Notes: generated from the letters alone by a model not told the origin. A stretch of 64,000 nucleotides of DNA from Devosia naphthalenivorans (GCF_003056355.1 NZ_PYVW01000017.1:1-64000); one strand, 5' to 3'. Counted from the first letter of the stretch, positions 48,436-56,541 are shown. A program made the numbers and translations.

Positions 48436-50184
48436 ATGAAACGGCAATTGTTGACATCGACAGCGGCGCTGCTCGCGCTGCTGGTGGCGAGCCCGGCCGG
48501 GGCACAAAGCATGGAAGAGGGTATCAAGTTCCTCGAAGCCGAAATCGGCGACATGTCTGCCCTGAGCCGGGAGGAGCAGGAAGCCGAGCTCCAATGGTTC
48601 ATGGATGCCGCGGCCCCGTTCGTGGGCATGGACATCAAGGTGGTCTCCGAAACCATCACCACGCATGAATATGAATCCAAGGTACTCGCCCCTGCCTTTA
48701 CCGCGCTCACCGGCATCCGCGTCACCCACGACCTGATCGGTGAGGGTGACGTGGTGGAAAAGCTCCAGACCCAGATGCAATCGGGCGAAAACATCTACGA
48801 CGCCTATGTCAACGATTCCGACCTGATCGGCACGCACTGGCGCTACAAGCAGGCGCGCAGCCTTACCGACTGGATGGCCGGCGAGGGCGCTTCCGTCACC
48901 AACCCCAACCTCAAGCTCGATGATTTCATCGGCATCGACTTCACCACTGCACCGGACGGCGAGCTCTACCAACTGCCCGACCAGCAGTTCGCCAACCTTT
49001 ACTGGTTCCGCTACGATTGGTTCAACGATCCCGCCATCCAGACGGAGTTCAAGGAGAAATACGGCTACGATCTGGGCGTGCCGGTCAATTGGAGCGCCTA
49101 CGAGGACATCGCCGAATTCTTCACCGGCCGCGACATGGGCGAGGGCCCGGTCTTCGGCCATATGGACTATGGCAAAAAGGACCCATCGCTCGGCTGGCGC
49201 TTCACTGATGCTTGGCTCTCCATGGCCGGCAATGGCGACAAAGGTATTCCCAATGGCCTCCCCGTCGACGAATGGGGCATCAAAGTCGATGAGAATTCGC
49301 GGCCAGTCGGCTCCTGCGTTGCCCGTGGCGGCGATACCAATGGACCGGCTTCCGTCTATGCCATCACCAAATATCTGGAATGGCTCAACGCCTACGCACC
49401 GCCCGAAGCCCAGGGCATGACCTTCTCGGAATCCGGCCCCGTGCCGAGCCAGGGCAAGATCGCCCAGCAGATGTTCATGTACACCACCTTCACGGCCGAT
49501 CTGGTCAAGGAAGGCCTGCCGGTGATGAACGAGGACGGCACGCCAAAATGGCGCTTCGCTCCCTCGCCCCATGGCGTTTACTGGCAAGATGGCATGAAGT
49601 TGGGCTATCAGGACGTGGGCTCCTGGACCATTCTGGAATCCACTCCGGTCGATCGCGCCCAGGCGGCCTGGCTCTACGCCCAGTTCGTCTCCTCGCAAAC
49701 GGTGGACGTCAAGAAGTCCCATGTGGGTCTAACCTTCGTGCGCGAATCCACTATCCGCCACGATAGCTTCACCGAGCGCGCCCCGGCATTGGGCGGACTT
49801 GTCGAGTTCTACCGCTCGCCAGCCCGCGTCCAGTGGTCACCCACCGGCACCAACGTTCCTGACTACCCCAAGCTGGCGCAACTCTGGTGGCAGGCCATTG
49901 GCGATGCGTCCTCCGGTGCCAAGACCCCACAGGAGGCCATGGACTCTCTCTGCGCCGAGCAGGAAAGCGTCATGGAACGCCTTGAACGCGCCGGAGTGCA
50001 GGGCGACATCGGACCCAAGCTCGCCGAAGAGCACGACCTCGCCTTCTGGAACGAAGACGCCATCGCCAAGGGAAATCTGGCTCCCCAACTCGCCATAGAG
50101 AACGAGGACGAAGAGCCCATGACCGTCAACTACGACGAACTGGTGAAAAGCTGGGCCGACGCCAACGCTTCGGCCGGCAACTAA
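48436..50184 (+). CDS. glpV: Glycerol ABC transporter substrate-binding protein GlpV
   Basis: The 582-residue protein has a signal peptide (MKRQLLTSTAALLALLV, cut after GAQ or AGA). A large periplasmic binding fold of the family 1 type follows. AGGGAGG precedes the start. Its length, well above the 400-450 residues common for sugar-binding proteins, matches GlpV. It is the last gene of the operon. Confidence 0.87.
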   Translation: MKRQLLTSTAALLALLVASPAGAQSMEEGIKFLEAEIGDMSALSREEQEAELQWFMDAAAPFVGMDIKVVSETITTHEYESKVLAPAFTALTGIRVTHDLIGEGDVVEKLQTQMQSGENIYDAYVNDSDLIGTHWRYKQARSLTDWMAGEGASVTNPNLKLDDFIGIDFTTAPDGELYQLPDQQFANLYWFRYDWFNDPAIQTEFKEKYGYDLGVPVNWSAYEDIAEFFTGRDMGEGPVFGHMDYGKKDPSLGWRFTDAWLSMAGNGDKGIPNGLPVDEWGIKVDENSRPVGSCVARGGDTNGPASVYAITKYLEWLNAYAPPEAQGMTFSESGPVPSQGKIAQQMFMYTTFTADLVKEGLPVMNEDGTPKWRFAPSPHGVYWQDGMKLGYQDVGSWTILESTPVDRAQAAWLYAQFVSSQTVDVKKSHVGLTFVRESTIRHDSFTERAPALGGLVEFYRSPARVQWSPTGTNVPDYPKLAQLWWQAIGDASSGAKTPQEAMDSLCAEQESVMERLERAGVQGDIGPKLAEEHDLAFWNEDAIAKGNLAPQLAIENEDEEPMTVNYDELVKSWADANASAGN

Positions 50185-50192
50185 CCCAGACA

Positions 50193-50221
50193 CAGTGCCG
50201 GATCACCCAGGTCCGGCACTG
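50193..50221 (+). terminator. Hairpin after glpV, probable terminator
   Basis: Ten-base arms CAGTGCCGGA and TCCGGCACTG enclose nine bases, nine bases after the stop. There is no long T run, so it may act as an mRNA end stabiliser rather than a classical terminator. Confidence 0.5.
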
Positions 50222-50400
50222 CCCCTTCGTACAGGGGCACGTTGGACTTACGCCCCGCCACAAATGAAGGGTGGCTTCGCGTCAAAGCATGTAGACGGGA
50301 GTAGGAAGCACTCGGTGGCACCATACCCCACTTGCTCGCTCACGGGATGTACGCCATCGACACTCAGCCGCGATCTTGCTTCGTCTTAGCCTTCGGACAA

Positions 50401-50871
50401 TCACCCCGGTGGAATATTCAGCGAGCCGGCCATGACATTTCGCGGATCGTATGTACTCTTGATGCGGCGGAGCTTCTCGAAGATGCGGTCACGATAGGCA
50501 GTACGTACCCCGGTTGCGCTCTCGTCCTCCGTGATGAAGTTGAGATAGGCGCTTCCGGACGTAAAGGGGCGAACGCGCTCAAGTGCGCTGCGGGCCCAAC
50601 CAACATGGGAAGCGTCCTCAGCCGGATCCGTCCACGCCCCTTGAAAGACCATTCCATACTGCGCTGAGCGAATGCCGACGGCGGTTGATTCCGGATCGAT
50701 CCGCGCCGGGGCACCTCCGAGATGCATGCACAATATCGCGGAAAACGGCGAGGCGATTTCAGTCGCCGACTCGATCAGCTTCTCCGCAACACCATCCGAT
50801 ATCTCTTCGGCATCGCCCGACTTCCAATAATACCGGCGGCCAAAAGGCTGACCACCATCCAGGAAGGCCAA
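50401..50871 (-). pseudogene. Truncated FAD-linked oxidase, C-terminal (BBE) part only
   Basis: The 156 residues match the C-terminal end of berberine-bridge-type FAD oxidases. SAYLNFITEDE is followed by a YRDRIFEKLRRIKSTYDPRN-type BBE segment and the NIPPG end. The N-terminal FAD-binding domain of about 300 residues is missing, and the sequence upstream (to the right) belongs to an unrelated gene on the other strand. It is therefore a remnant, probably cut by the arrival of the accessory block. Confidence 0.8.
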
Positions 50872-50911
50872 TCCCGTACCAGATGTGGGTTCGCCTCACT
50901 TCTCGGATCAG

Positions 50912-51271
50912 ATGCGCTGCCCATCGTGCAAGCGCCGCGGTATGAACCTATGGCTTATCCCCAGGGTCGTGGTGCGAGAGCCGGACGTGCCGAGCAATCC
51001 AAACTTTCGCGTCATCGATCATGGCCAGACCTTTCCCTATGCGTTCGACGTGATCGCCACGGCTAACAACCTCATGGTCGCCCGTGGCGCCTATGTCGCC
51101 GCTGCATTGTTCTACCCCAACCGCTGGATAACTTTGATGCAGGGTGCCTTTGTGATGAACGATAGCAAGCAAGAGGGCCCGCCAAAGCCGATAGGCGCCG
51201 ACGAATACGCCGCGATGCGCGAAGCGGAGCTTAGCCTGGCTAATGTTCGCGGCCCTGCTAAAGCGAGTTGA
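50912..51271 (+). CDS. Uncharacterised protein with an N-terminal CxxC motif
   Basis: From ATG at 50912 the product has 119 residues. It begins MRCPSCKRRGMNLW, a single CxxC of the zinc-ribbon kind, then a mixed region and a short hydrophobic stretch (ARGAYVAAALFYP). A GTG at 50885 would add nine residues. I do not recognise the family. Its end overlaps the convergent SRAP gene by 14 bases. It starts where the truncated oxidase breaks off. Confidence 0.5.
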   Translation: MRCPSCKRRGMNLWLIPRVVVREPDVPSNPNFRVIDHGQTFPYAFDVIATANNLMVARGAYVAAALFYPNRWITLMQGAFVMNDSKQEGPPKPIGADEYAAMREAELSLANVRGPAKAS

Positions 51272-51947
51272 TCAGCGGCTTCTTGGTATCGGTGCCGTCA
51301 TACCGGCTGTTGTTCACCTCACGGCCGACGCGGTGAAACTCCAACTGGCTATCGATCTGAGCGCCGAGCAGCAGCGCCTTGGCGTCGGTGCCCTGGTCCT
51401 CGCCAGACAGCCAGCGTTCGTATGTATCCGGCCCGATGATCACCGGCATGCGGGTATGGATCTGCTCGATCTCTGGCACGGCCGGCGCCGTGATGATCGT
51501 GCAACTAGTCACACCCAGATTGTCGTTGCGCGCCCAGATGCCGGCGAAGCTGAAACCCTCGCCATCCGGCAGCTGCAGCAGCCATGGGTCTTTCTTCCCG
51601 TCATCCTCGTTCGTGGTCCATTCGAAATAGCCATCGGCCGGGATGAGGCAGCGCCGGGACTTGAACCCCTCACGGAACGCCCCTGACGTGTCCACCGTCT
51701 CGATGCGGGCGTTGAACATGGCTGCTTTCGGCAGTTCCTTGGCGAAGAACGGCACCAGCCACCAGCGGCCCCGGTCGAGCTCCATGTTCCCGGCTTTGTC
51801 GAGGTGCACGAAATCCACGTCCTGCGTCGGCGCGATGTTGTATCGCGGCTGCATATTGTGCGGTGCGACGGGGAACAACTCATCGCTAAGCTTGTACAGC
51901 GCGTGGAGCTCTGACCAGGTCATCTCGTTGGTGAAGCGACCGCACAT
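51258..51947 (-). CDS. SRAP-domain protein (SOS response-associated peptidase, YedK/HMCES family)
   Basis: SRAP proteins bind abasic sites in single-stranded DNA through a thiazolidine link to Cys2 and protect them. The 229-residue product starts MCGRFTNE with the essential Cys2. It also has the RYNIAPTQ motif (about 35-42), NARIETV (about 80-86), RCLIPADGYFEW (about 98-109) and the HTRMPVII motif (about 166-173). The ATG follows the stop of the preceding gene with no gap, so it is the fourth gene of the cyclase operon. Confidence 0.93.
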   Translation of the reverse strand: MCGRFTNEMTWSELHALYKLSDELFPVAPHNMQPRYNIAPTQDVDFVHLDKAGNMELDRGRWWLVPFFAKELPKAAMFNARIETVDTSGAFREGFKSRRCLIPADGYFEWTTNEDDGKKDPWLLQLPDGEGFSFAGIWARNDNLGVTSCTIITAPAVPEIEQIHTRMPVIIGPDTYERWLSGEDQGTDAKALLLGAQIDSQLEFHRVGREVNNSRYDGTDTKKPLINSL

Positions 51948-52316
51948 TCAATCATAGCCCTCCTCGTCCCGTAGCTTTCCCCACTCGTCCCGCCAGATCT
52001 CACGATCCTGAATGGAGATAACGATGCGGTTAAACGCCCAGAGTGAGCACAACGTTTCCGCCCGCTCAAGCGCCTCTGGAACGGAGTATAGGCCCTCAAG
52101 TGCGGATTTTACCTTGTCGCCCTGAGTAATCCAGTCTGGCCAGTAGATGGATGCTAACACCTCGCCGTAATCAATGCCCAATGCATCGAAGGCCTTCTCG
52201 TCTGATCCGATACCGACAATGATTGCGTCCAAGGCGATCTCGTCGTCGTCGGCCGTCCACTGGTAAGGTGTCATCGAATAGCAGTGTACGGGGGCTTTTG
52301 GCTGCTTATGGTTCAT
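51948..52316 (-). CDS. Uncharacterised acidic protein in the Pycsar-like operon
   Basis: A 122-residue protein starting at ATG 52316, 14 bases after the membrane-effector stop and directly abutting the SRAP start. It is acidic and rich in Trp and Asp, without membrane segments or a known motif. The only recognisable features are WTADDDEIALDAIIVG near residue 20-35 and a C-terminal acidic helix WRDEWGKLRDEEGYD. ATG 52274 is another start. Operon placement suggests a role linked to the cyclase/effector pair, but none can be named. Confidence 0.65.
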   Translation of the reverse strand: MNHKQPKAPVHCYSMTPYQWTADDDEIALDAIIVGIGSDEKAFDALGIDYGEVLASIYWPDWITQGDKVKSALEGLYSVPEALERAETLCSLWAFNRIVISIQDREIWRDEWGKLRDEEGYD

Positions 52317-52329
52317 CTTGGAAACGAGC

Positions 52330-52848
52330 CTAGACAAACAATACAACATACCCACTCAGCAGGATTGCTGCGGCTGTGAGTCCAAAGCTCCTGGTCACCC
52401 ATCTGTGCTTGGATGCGCATATCTTGGCTAAAACAAAGCAGTGGGCGGAACGGGCTTGTCGAATGTCATTTTCTGATGTCGCAGCGAGCGCCGCCAAGTA
52501 CGCTGCAGCAGAGTCAAACTTCGAAACGGATGGCCAGGAAACCACTCCGTCCTGGTAGGTTTTCCATGTTCGTGGCACCACAACCACCAAAGCGGCGGCG
52601 CCGGCAGAGACCAACAGGATCAATGCTACGAGTGTAGGCCAGAATCCATGGTGAGGGGCACCTTGCTGTAGTGAGTCCCTGACGTTTTGATGGGTGGCCA
52701 GATAGCCTAATACAGCGGCGCATACTCCGAAGGCGACCGACGCTTTGGTGTCCGCCAAAGCTATATAGTGGTCGATGTAGGGCGCCTGGAACTCAGCGAG
52801 CTGCGCGTGTTCTGCTCTAAGATTTTGGTTCAAACTTGGGGGTCTCAT
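52330..52848 (-). CDS. Pycsar-type transmembrane effector (PycTM-like)
   Basis: The 172-residue protein has the pattern YIALADTKASVAFG at 28-41, entering the first membrane helix (about 37-53). A second helix lies at about 70-91 and a last at 152-171. The ADTKAS entry motif followed by membrane helices is characteristic of the Pycsar effector family, whose members bind cyclic pyrimidine nucleotides and damage the inner membrane during phage infection. The start lies inside the end of the cyclase gene (32-base overlap), so the two are translationally coupled. A start at 52914 would deepen the overlap to 98 bases. Confidence 0.78.
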   Translation of the reverse strand: MRPPSLNQNLRAEHAQLAEFQAPYIDHYIALADTKASVAFGVCAAVLGYLATHQNVRDSLQQGAPHHGFWPTLVALILLVSAGAAALVVVVPRTWKTYQDGVVSWPSVSKFDSAAAYLAALAATSENDIRQARSAHCFVLAKICASKHRWVTRSFGLTAAAILLSGYVVLFV

Positions 52849-53572
52849 ATCGAGCACTGTAACGAAAGAAGCGATAGGGGGCGCCCGTTGCCTCGTATGT
52901 CCAACCGGTATCACTCGTCTTTAGCCAAGTGAATTGCTTCGCTTGTGCGGGAAGTTCTCGCTGAACATTCTCACCGAGCAACAACTCGTTCTCGTCCGCG
53001 AAAGATAACATTTTGGCTGCCAAGTTAGCTGTTGTTCCTATCGCGACCACTGCATTGAACCTCCGTGCTGCGCCGACCCGAGCGACAGTTATCCAGCCAT
53101 CGTCAAGACAGATGCGGAAATCTAGGGGCACGAGGCGCCAAACACGAGCGCTGATGTCGTCTAGCAGGATTTTAGCTTTGAAGATCGACAGTGAGGCGCA
53201 CAGGCCTCTCACCGGTCCGCTCATGTCACCCTCAGTTACGAAGTAGGCCATGAGCCCGTCACCGGTATTCTTCTCAATAGTCCCGCCTAGCTCTTCAATC
53301 ACCCGGATCATCTCAGAAAAATAAAGACTCAACACCCTGAGATTATCGTCTTGCTCTAACTCGCTTTCGGAGGCTCGCTGCGAAGAACCGCAGATGTCGA
53401 TGAACATAACTGTTGCTTTGACCCGTTTGCCGGCACCAATGCGCAATGTATCCGCCTCAGGGATAAAGTCCGCCTCCGGTGGAACGCCCTCGCGCTTCTC
53501 GATTCTGACTGCATTATCGAAGATGCGTGCATTCTGTTTTTGGCTGTAACCAAAGTCATAATTGAACGCCAT
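52817..53572 (-). CDS. Class III nucleotide cyclase, probable Pycsar pyrimidine cyclase (PycC-like)
   Basis: The 251-residue protein is a stand-alone class III cyclase domain after a short helical N-terminus. Metal-binding aspartates are D59 in VMFIDICGSS and D105 in NTGDGLMAYF. The transition-state region reads TANLAAKM: N183 is kept, but the usual arginine four residues later is K187. Pairing with a PycTM-like gene is the defining layout of Pycsar, where the cyclase makes cCMP or cUMP on phage infection. The base made (C, U or A) cannot be read with certainty from sequence. Local base composition is richer in A/T than the core genes, consistent with transfer. Confidence 0.8.
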   Translation of the reverse strand: MAFNYDFGYSQKQNARIFDNAVRIEKREGVPPEADFIPEADTLRIGAGKRVKATVMFIDICGSSQRASESELEQDDNLRVLSLYFSEMIRVIEELGGTIEKNTGDGLMAYFVTEGDMSGPVRGLCASLSIFKAKILLDDISARVWRLVPLDFRICLDDGWITVARVGAARRFNAVVAIGTTANLAAKMLSFADENELLLGENVQRELPAQAKQFTWLKTSDTGWTYEATGAPYRFFRYSARYETPKFEPKS

Positions 53573-53764
53573 TAAGGGATTCTTTAGAATACGTAAGCTT
53601 TGGGCAGCGGTCGCGATGCAGCATGATCGCCATATTCCACGCCAAGAGCAACATCGAAGTACTCTCGCCGGGTCGATGTGAGTGTTGCGCCGCTATCTGT
53701 TCAGCCGGCCGGCGAGAATAGGGGCGATTCTGCATGCTCTTGATTTGGACCTACTTTCACTAGC

Positions 53765-54811
53765 TCACCTCATCCACACAGCTTCACGCCACTCATCAAT
53801 TACGGGCAACGTGTTGATTGCTTCGATCAGTGCCGATTGCGGCACATGGGTGTAGCGCCGGCTCATGTTGTCCGCGGCGTGGCCGAGGATCTGGTCCTTG
53901 ATGTGCGGATGGACACTTGCGATCACCAACTGCGTCGAGACGGTGTGGCGAGCCGTGTAGAGCGAGACGTCCTTGATTCCCGACCTCTCCCGTGCGCCCG
54001 CAATGGCTGACCGCAACTGTCCGCCGCCACCTTCGCGCGGCCGGTAGGGCAGACCACGAATGGTGCGGAACATCACCCCACCATTCCCACGCAGCCGCTC
54101 TAGCAGTGGCACCAAAAAGTCGTGGATCGGCACACCTCGAGGCTCGCCAGTTTTAGAACTGAGAACGGTAATCCATCGGTTACTGATGTCGACGTGCTCG
54201 GAACGTAGTGCGAAGAGTTCGATAGGCCGCATGCCGGTGTAGAACAGCGTTGCCAGCAATTCAGCTGGGGCAGGGGACATGTGCCGAATGAACGCCCAGG
54301 CGTGCTCATATGTCACCGCCTGTGTGCCGGCCCTGGTGATGGGTTTGATAGCGAGCGTGCCCTTCGGCTTCCGAGGCCGGCGCCAAGTGCGTGCTGCCGT
54401 CCATTCGTTGCCGACTGCGTGGTTCCAAACCGCGATGAATGGGGTGTACGCCTGTCGGTTTTGGGTCTCTCTACTCGTGTGGCCATAAAGCTCACGCGCA
54501 GTTTCATCGAGGTCGGTCTGACGGATGTCGTTCAGCTTCCGCTTGCCCAGTTTGCTGGTTAGGGCACCCAGGTAGGTTCGTTGCCCTCCGTGGGCCGCGT
54601 AATCGTCACAGGCTTGGGCGAACGTATGGTCCTGTATTCCCCGCTCCACCTGACGCTCTATCTCCCGCAGCACCACCCGAGCGCGAGCGCGATCTTTGGT
54701 CTTGGTGCTCACAAAGATCTCGTCACCGTACATCGTGCCCCGCGCGTACCAGTAGCCGCCTCGCGCCACGAGCTTCAAATCTCCACGTCGCTCGACGGTG
54801 ACGCGGGTCAC
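53765..54811 (-). CDS. Tyrosine recombinase / phage-type integrase
   Basis: The 348-residue protein has an N-terminal arm-binding-like part and SAM-like core-binding domain (about 60-150), then the catalytic domain. Catalytic residues visible are R195 (TGMRPIE), K220 (SSKTGEPR), R288 in YTARHT, H311 (LGHAADN) and nucleophile Y320 (RRYTHV). The first position of the HxxR box is Y285 rather than His, a variation tolerated in some integrases. It begins with GTG overlapping the stop of the HTH gene (GTGA). No att repeat was identified. Confidence 0.92.
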   Translation of the reverse strand: MTRVTVERRGDLKLVARGGYWYARGTMYGDEIFVSTKTKDRARARVVLREIERQVERGIQDHTFAQACDDYAAHGGQRTYLGALTSKLGKRKLNDIRQTDLDETARELYGHTSRETQNRQAYTPFIAVWNHAVGNEWTAARTWRRPRKPKGTLAIKPITRAGTQAVTYEHAWAFIRHMSPAPAELLATLFYTGMRPIELFALRSEHVDISNRWITVLSSKTGEPRGVPIHDFLVPLLERLRGNGGVMFRTIRGLPYRPREGGGGQLRSAIAGARERSGIKDVSLYTARHTVSTQLVIASVHPHIKDQILGHAADNMSRRYTHVPQSALIEAINTLPVIDEWREAVWMR

Positions 54812-55659
54812 TTCAGGGATCTTTCGTATGCCTCTTTGCCCGCATCCGTAATCGCGAGCCAGCTATGCCGGCGGGTGCCGAGTTCCTCGATGTACCCGCG
54901 TGAGTACAGGAGGCACCGAGTGCTTTCTCCCGCGCCAATGACGTCGTAGATCGGGATTTCAGCGCCATCCAAGGGATACAGCTGCCGCAGAACTTTCAAT
55001 TCTAGAATGCCGAGCTTGGACTTGAGTTTCTTCTCGCTGGTTTCGAGAAATCGGAACGGAAGAAGCGGGGAATCCAGCGAGGGGTTCTCATTCGGAGGCG
55101 GCGCCTTCGGTGCCCTAGGCCCTTTGCGCTTCTGCATACTAGGCGCGCTCTCAGCGAGGGTGATGACCCTTGACCCACTGTAGCCTCCGTTCGCCGACTT
55201 GGCGAGAGACGCACCCTCGGCGGTGAGTGTCAGTAGTTCGCCGTCGTCCACAATCAGCTCGCGGCTTGCCAGGCTTTCTCTGCTGACCGGGCCTGCACCC
55301 TCTAATGTGCTAGCCGGCGCAGTCCCTCCTCTGCGGTAGAGCGACAGCAAGAGGGTGCGCTCCCAAGCTGTGAGTTCCGTTCTAGCCCGCTCCTCGGCAG
55401 AGATTGGCTCAAAGTCGAAGTCCCATTCGTCGTCTTCAGGTTCCTCGCCATCGGCCACGAGGGCGTGCATTGCTGCTTCAACCTCAGTTCTGAGCCAAAT
55501 GCGTCGAGAGTAAATTCGGCGCGGATTTGGCATCATTCCGTCTGCCACCATGCGGTCGAACGTCGTGGGAGACACACCGACGACCTCGGCAGCCATAACT
55601 CGTGACAAACCAATGGGTGGAAGCGAAGCGGGCAGGGAGCTAACACGGGGCTTGCTCAT
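54808..55659 (-). CDS. HTH protein coupled to the integrase (possible excisionase/regulator)
   Basis: A 283-residue protein from ATG 55659. The N-terminal 65 residues contain an AlpA/MerR-like helix-turn-helix (IGLSRVMAAEVVGVSPTTF, then MPNPRRIYSRRIWLRTEV), as in excisionases. The remainder is acidic (EEPEDDEWDFDFE) then a Pro/Lys linker and a C-terminal winged-helix-like region (about 215-280) with LGILELKVLRQLYPLDG. Coupling to the integrase gene supports a role in element control. The long C-terminal part is not usual for excisionases. Confidence 0.65.
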   Translation of the reverse strand: MSKPRVSSLPASLPPIGLSRVMAAEVVGVSPTTFDRMVADGMMPNPRRIYSRRIWLRTEVEAAMHALVADGEEPEDDEWDFDFEPISAEERARTELTAWERTLLLSLYRRGGTAPASTLEGAGPVSRESLASRELIVDDGELLTLTAEGASLAKSANGGYSGSRVITLAESAPSMQKRKGPRAPKAPPPNENPSLDSPLLPFRFLETSEKKLKSKLGILELKVLRQLYPLDGAEIPIYDVIGAGESTRCLLYSRGYIEELGTRRHSWLAITDAGKEAYERSLK

Positions 55660-55990
55660 CGGCTGGCCATGAGCGTCAGCGCTATGACATCGGTAGCCGC
55701 AGTTGATGTAGCGGGCGGGGTGTCTGCAATGGGATATGGAATGACTGTCATGCTCGCGATGTAGAATCGCAGTGATGCGCTTGCAATATAGATTCGCTTT
55801 TGTTGCAGCAAATAACGCTGCAATATGCCTTTTCGCATAATACATCATATGGCGGTGCGGTTATATTCTGTTGTTTCTTCCACTGCTGACTTGCGTCGAT
55901 GAAATGCCGCAAAGTCAAGACGCGAAAACGCAAAGACGCTGCCCGTGGGGGCAGTTTCTTGCTTTGTGATATCTTTGGTGGGCGTATTTT
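55660..55990. other. A/T-rich gap upstream of the integrase unit
   Basis: No gene is supported. The stretch 55730-55880 is clearly richer in A/T than the rest of the window and likely holds promoters. A hairpin with arms CTGCCC (55939-55944) and GGGCAG (55949-55954), followed by TTTCTTGCTTTG, could terminate plus-strand transcripts just ahead of the RNA candidate at 55991. Confidence 0.45.
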
Positions 55991-56066
55991 GGTCAGTGGG
56001 TGTGAGAACCCTGACCACGATAGACCGCTAGACCCTTGCCGGGGTCACATCTCCCTTGCCGGGGAG
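55991..56066 (+). ncRNA. Candidate phage C4 / P4-CI-type antisense RNA
   Basis: A hairpin at 55991-56016 (GGTCA/TGACC plus GGGT/ACCC) presents loop GTGAGA. The loop and right arm, GTGAGAACC (56002-56010), are exactly complementary to GGTTCTCAC at 56221-56229. CTGAC and AGACCG (56011, 56022) also find complements GTCAG and CGGTCT at 56240 and 56234. Two further hairpins with the same CTTGCCG loop follow (56031-56046 and 56051-56066). This matches the logic of the P1/P7 C4 RNA and P4 CI RNA, which pair with the leader just upstream of a phage gene. The Icd-like frame starting at 56299 supports it. Ends of the RNA are guesses. Confidence 0.5.
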
Positions 56067-56214
56067 AGGCGGTCGAAGCGAGCGCCTTATTGGCGACTCA
56101 TGCTGACGAGCTTAGCGGCCCGTTGCGAACCTGGCTATTTAGGCCGGGGGCGACGGTTATGTCCAGATCAATTCGGTAACTCCGAAGAAGATTAAAGCCC
56201 GTCGACCAGTCTCG

Positions 56215-56281
56215 TTGGCTGGTTCTCACCCCCCGGTCTGTCAGCCACGTTACGGTTGGTATCGCGGCTGTGAGAAGCCAA
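56215..56281 (+). promoter_or_regulatory. Leader with mutually exclusive pairings (target of the antisense RNA candidate)
   Basis: TTGGCT (56215-56220) and TTCTCAC (56223-56229) can pair with AGCCAA and GTGAGAA in 56270-56281, forming a long stem just ahead of the small reading frame. Alternatively 56266-56279 folds alone (GGCT/AGCC, loop GTGAGA). The same TTCTCAC is also complementary to the upstream RNA. Three-way competition of this kind is a known immunity design in P1- and P4-like phages. Confidence 0.5.
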
Positions 56282-56298
56282 TCAACGAAAGAACCAAA

Positions 56299-56439
56299 AT
56301 GAACACCACCAGAAACGATCCGGCTGCACCCTTGGTCGCCGTAAAAGCAATCCTTCGCATCCCCGGCGAGCCCGACCGCGCGACTTTCGCATATGTGCCG
56401 CTAGAGGTCGCGCAGCGCCAAGGTTGGTCGCTAGCGTAG
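56299..56439 (+). CDS. Small Icd-like phage protein (host division inhibitor-like)
   Basis: A 46-residue frame, MNTTRNDPAAPLVAVK at its start, follows the structured leader by 17 bases. In phage P1 the c4 RNA lies upstream of icd (a cell division inhibitor) and ant, and many bacterial small proteins with an MNT-x-RN-x-PAA start after such leaders are annotated Icd-like. The match here rests on that short N-terminus and position, so function is tentative. The upstream ribosome site (GAAAG) is weak. Confidence 0.5.
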   Translation: MNTTRNDPAAPLVAVKAILRIPGEPDRATFAYVPLEVAQRQGWSLA

Positions 56440-56541
56440 CCGCCTAGCGTACGCCCGGCTGGCCACCCTTGAGGCGCAACCCAATCCCTCCCGTCGGCCG
56501 GCCGCCTAGCACTTAACGTCAATTGAAGGTTCGGTCTCGAA

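Noticed and set aside
55899-56195. 98-codon plus-strand frame over the antisense-RNA candidate
   Set aside because: The conserved-looking features here are RNA hairpins and complementarity; such frames over C4-like RNAs are commonly over-annotated, and no ribosome site is present.
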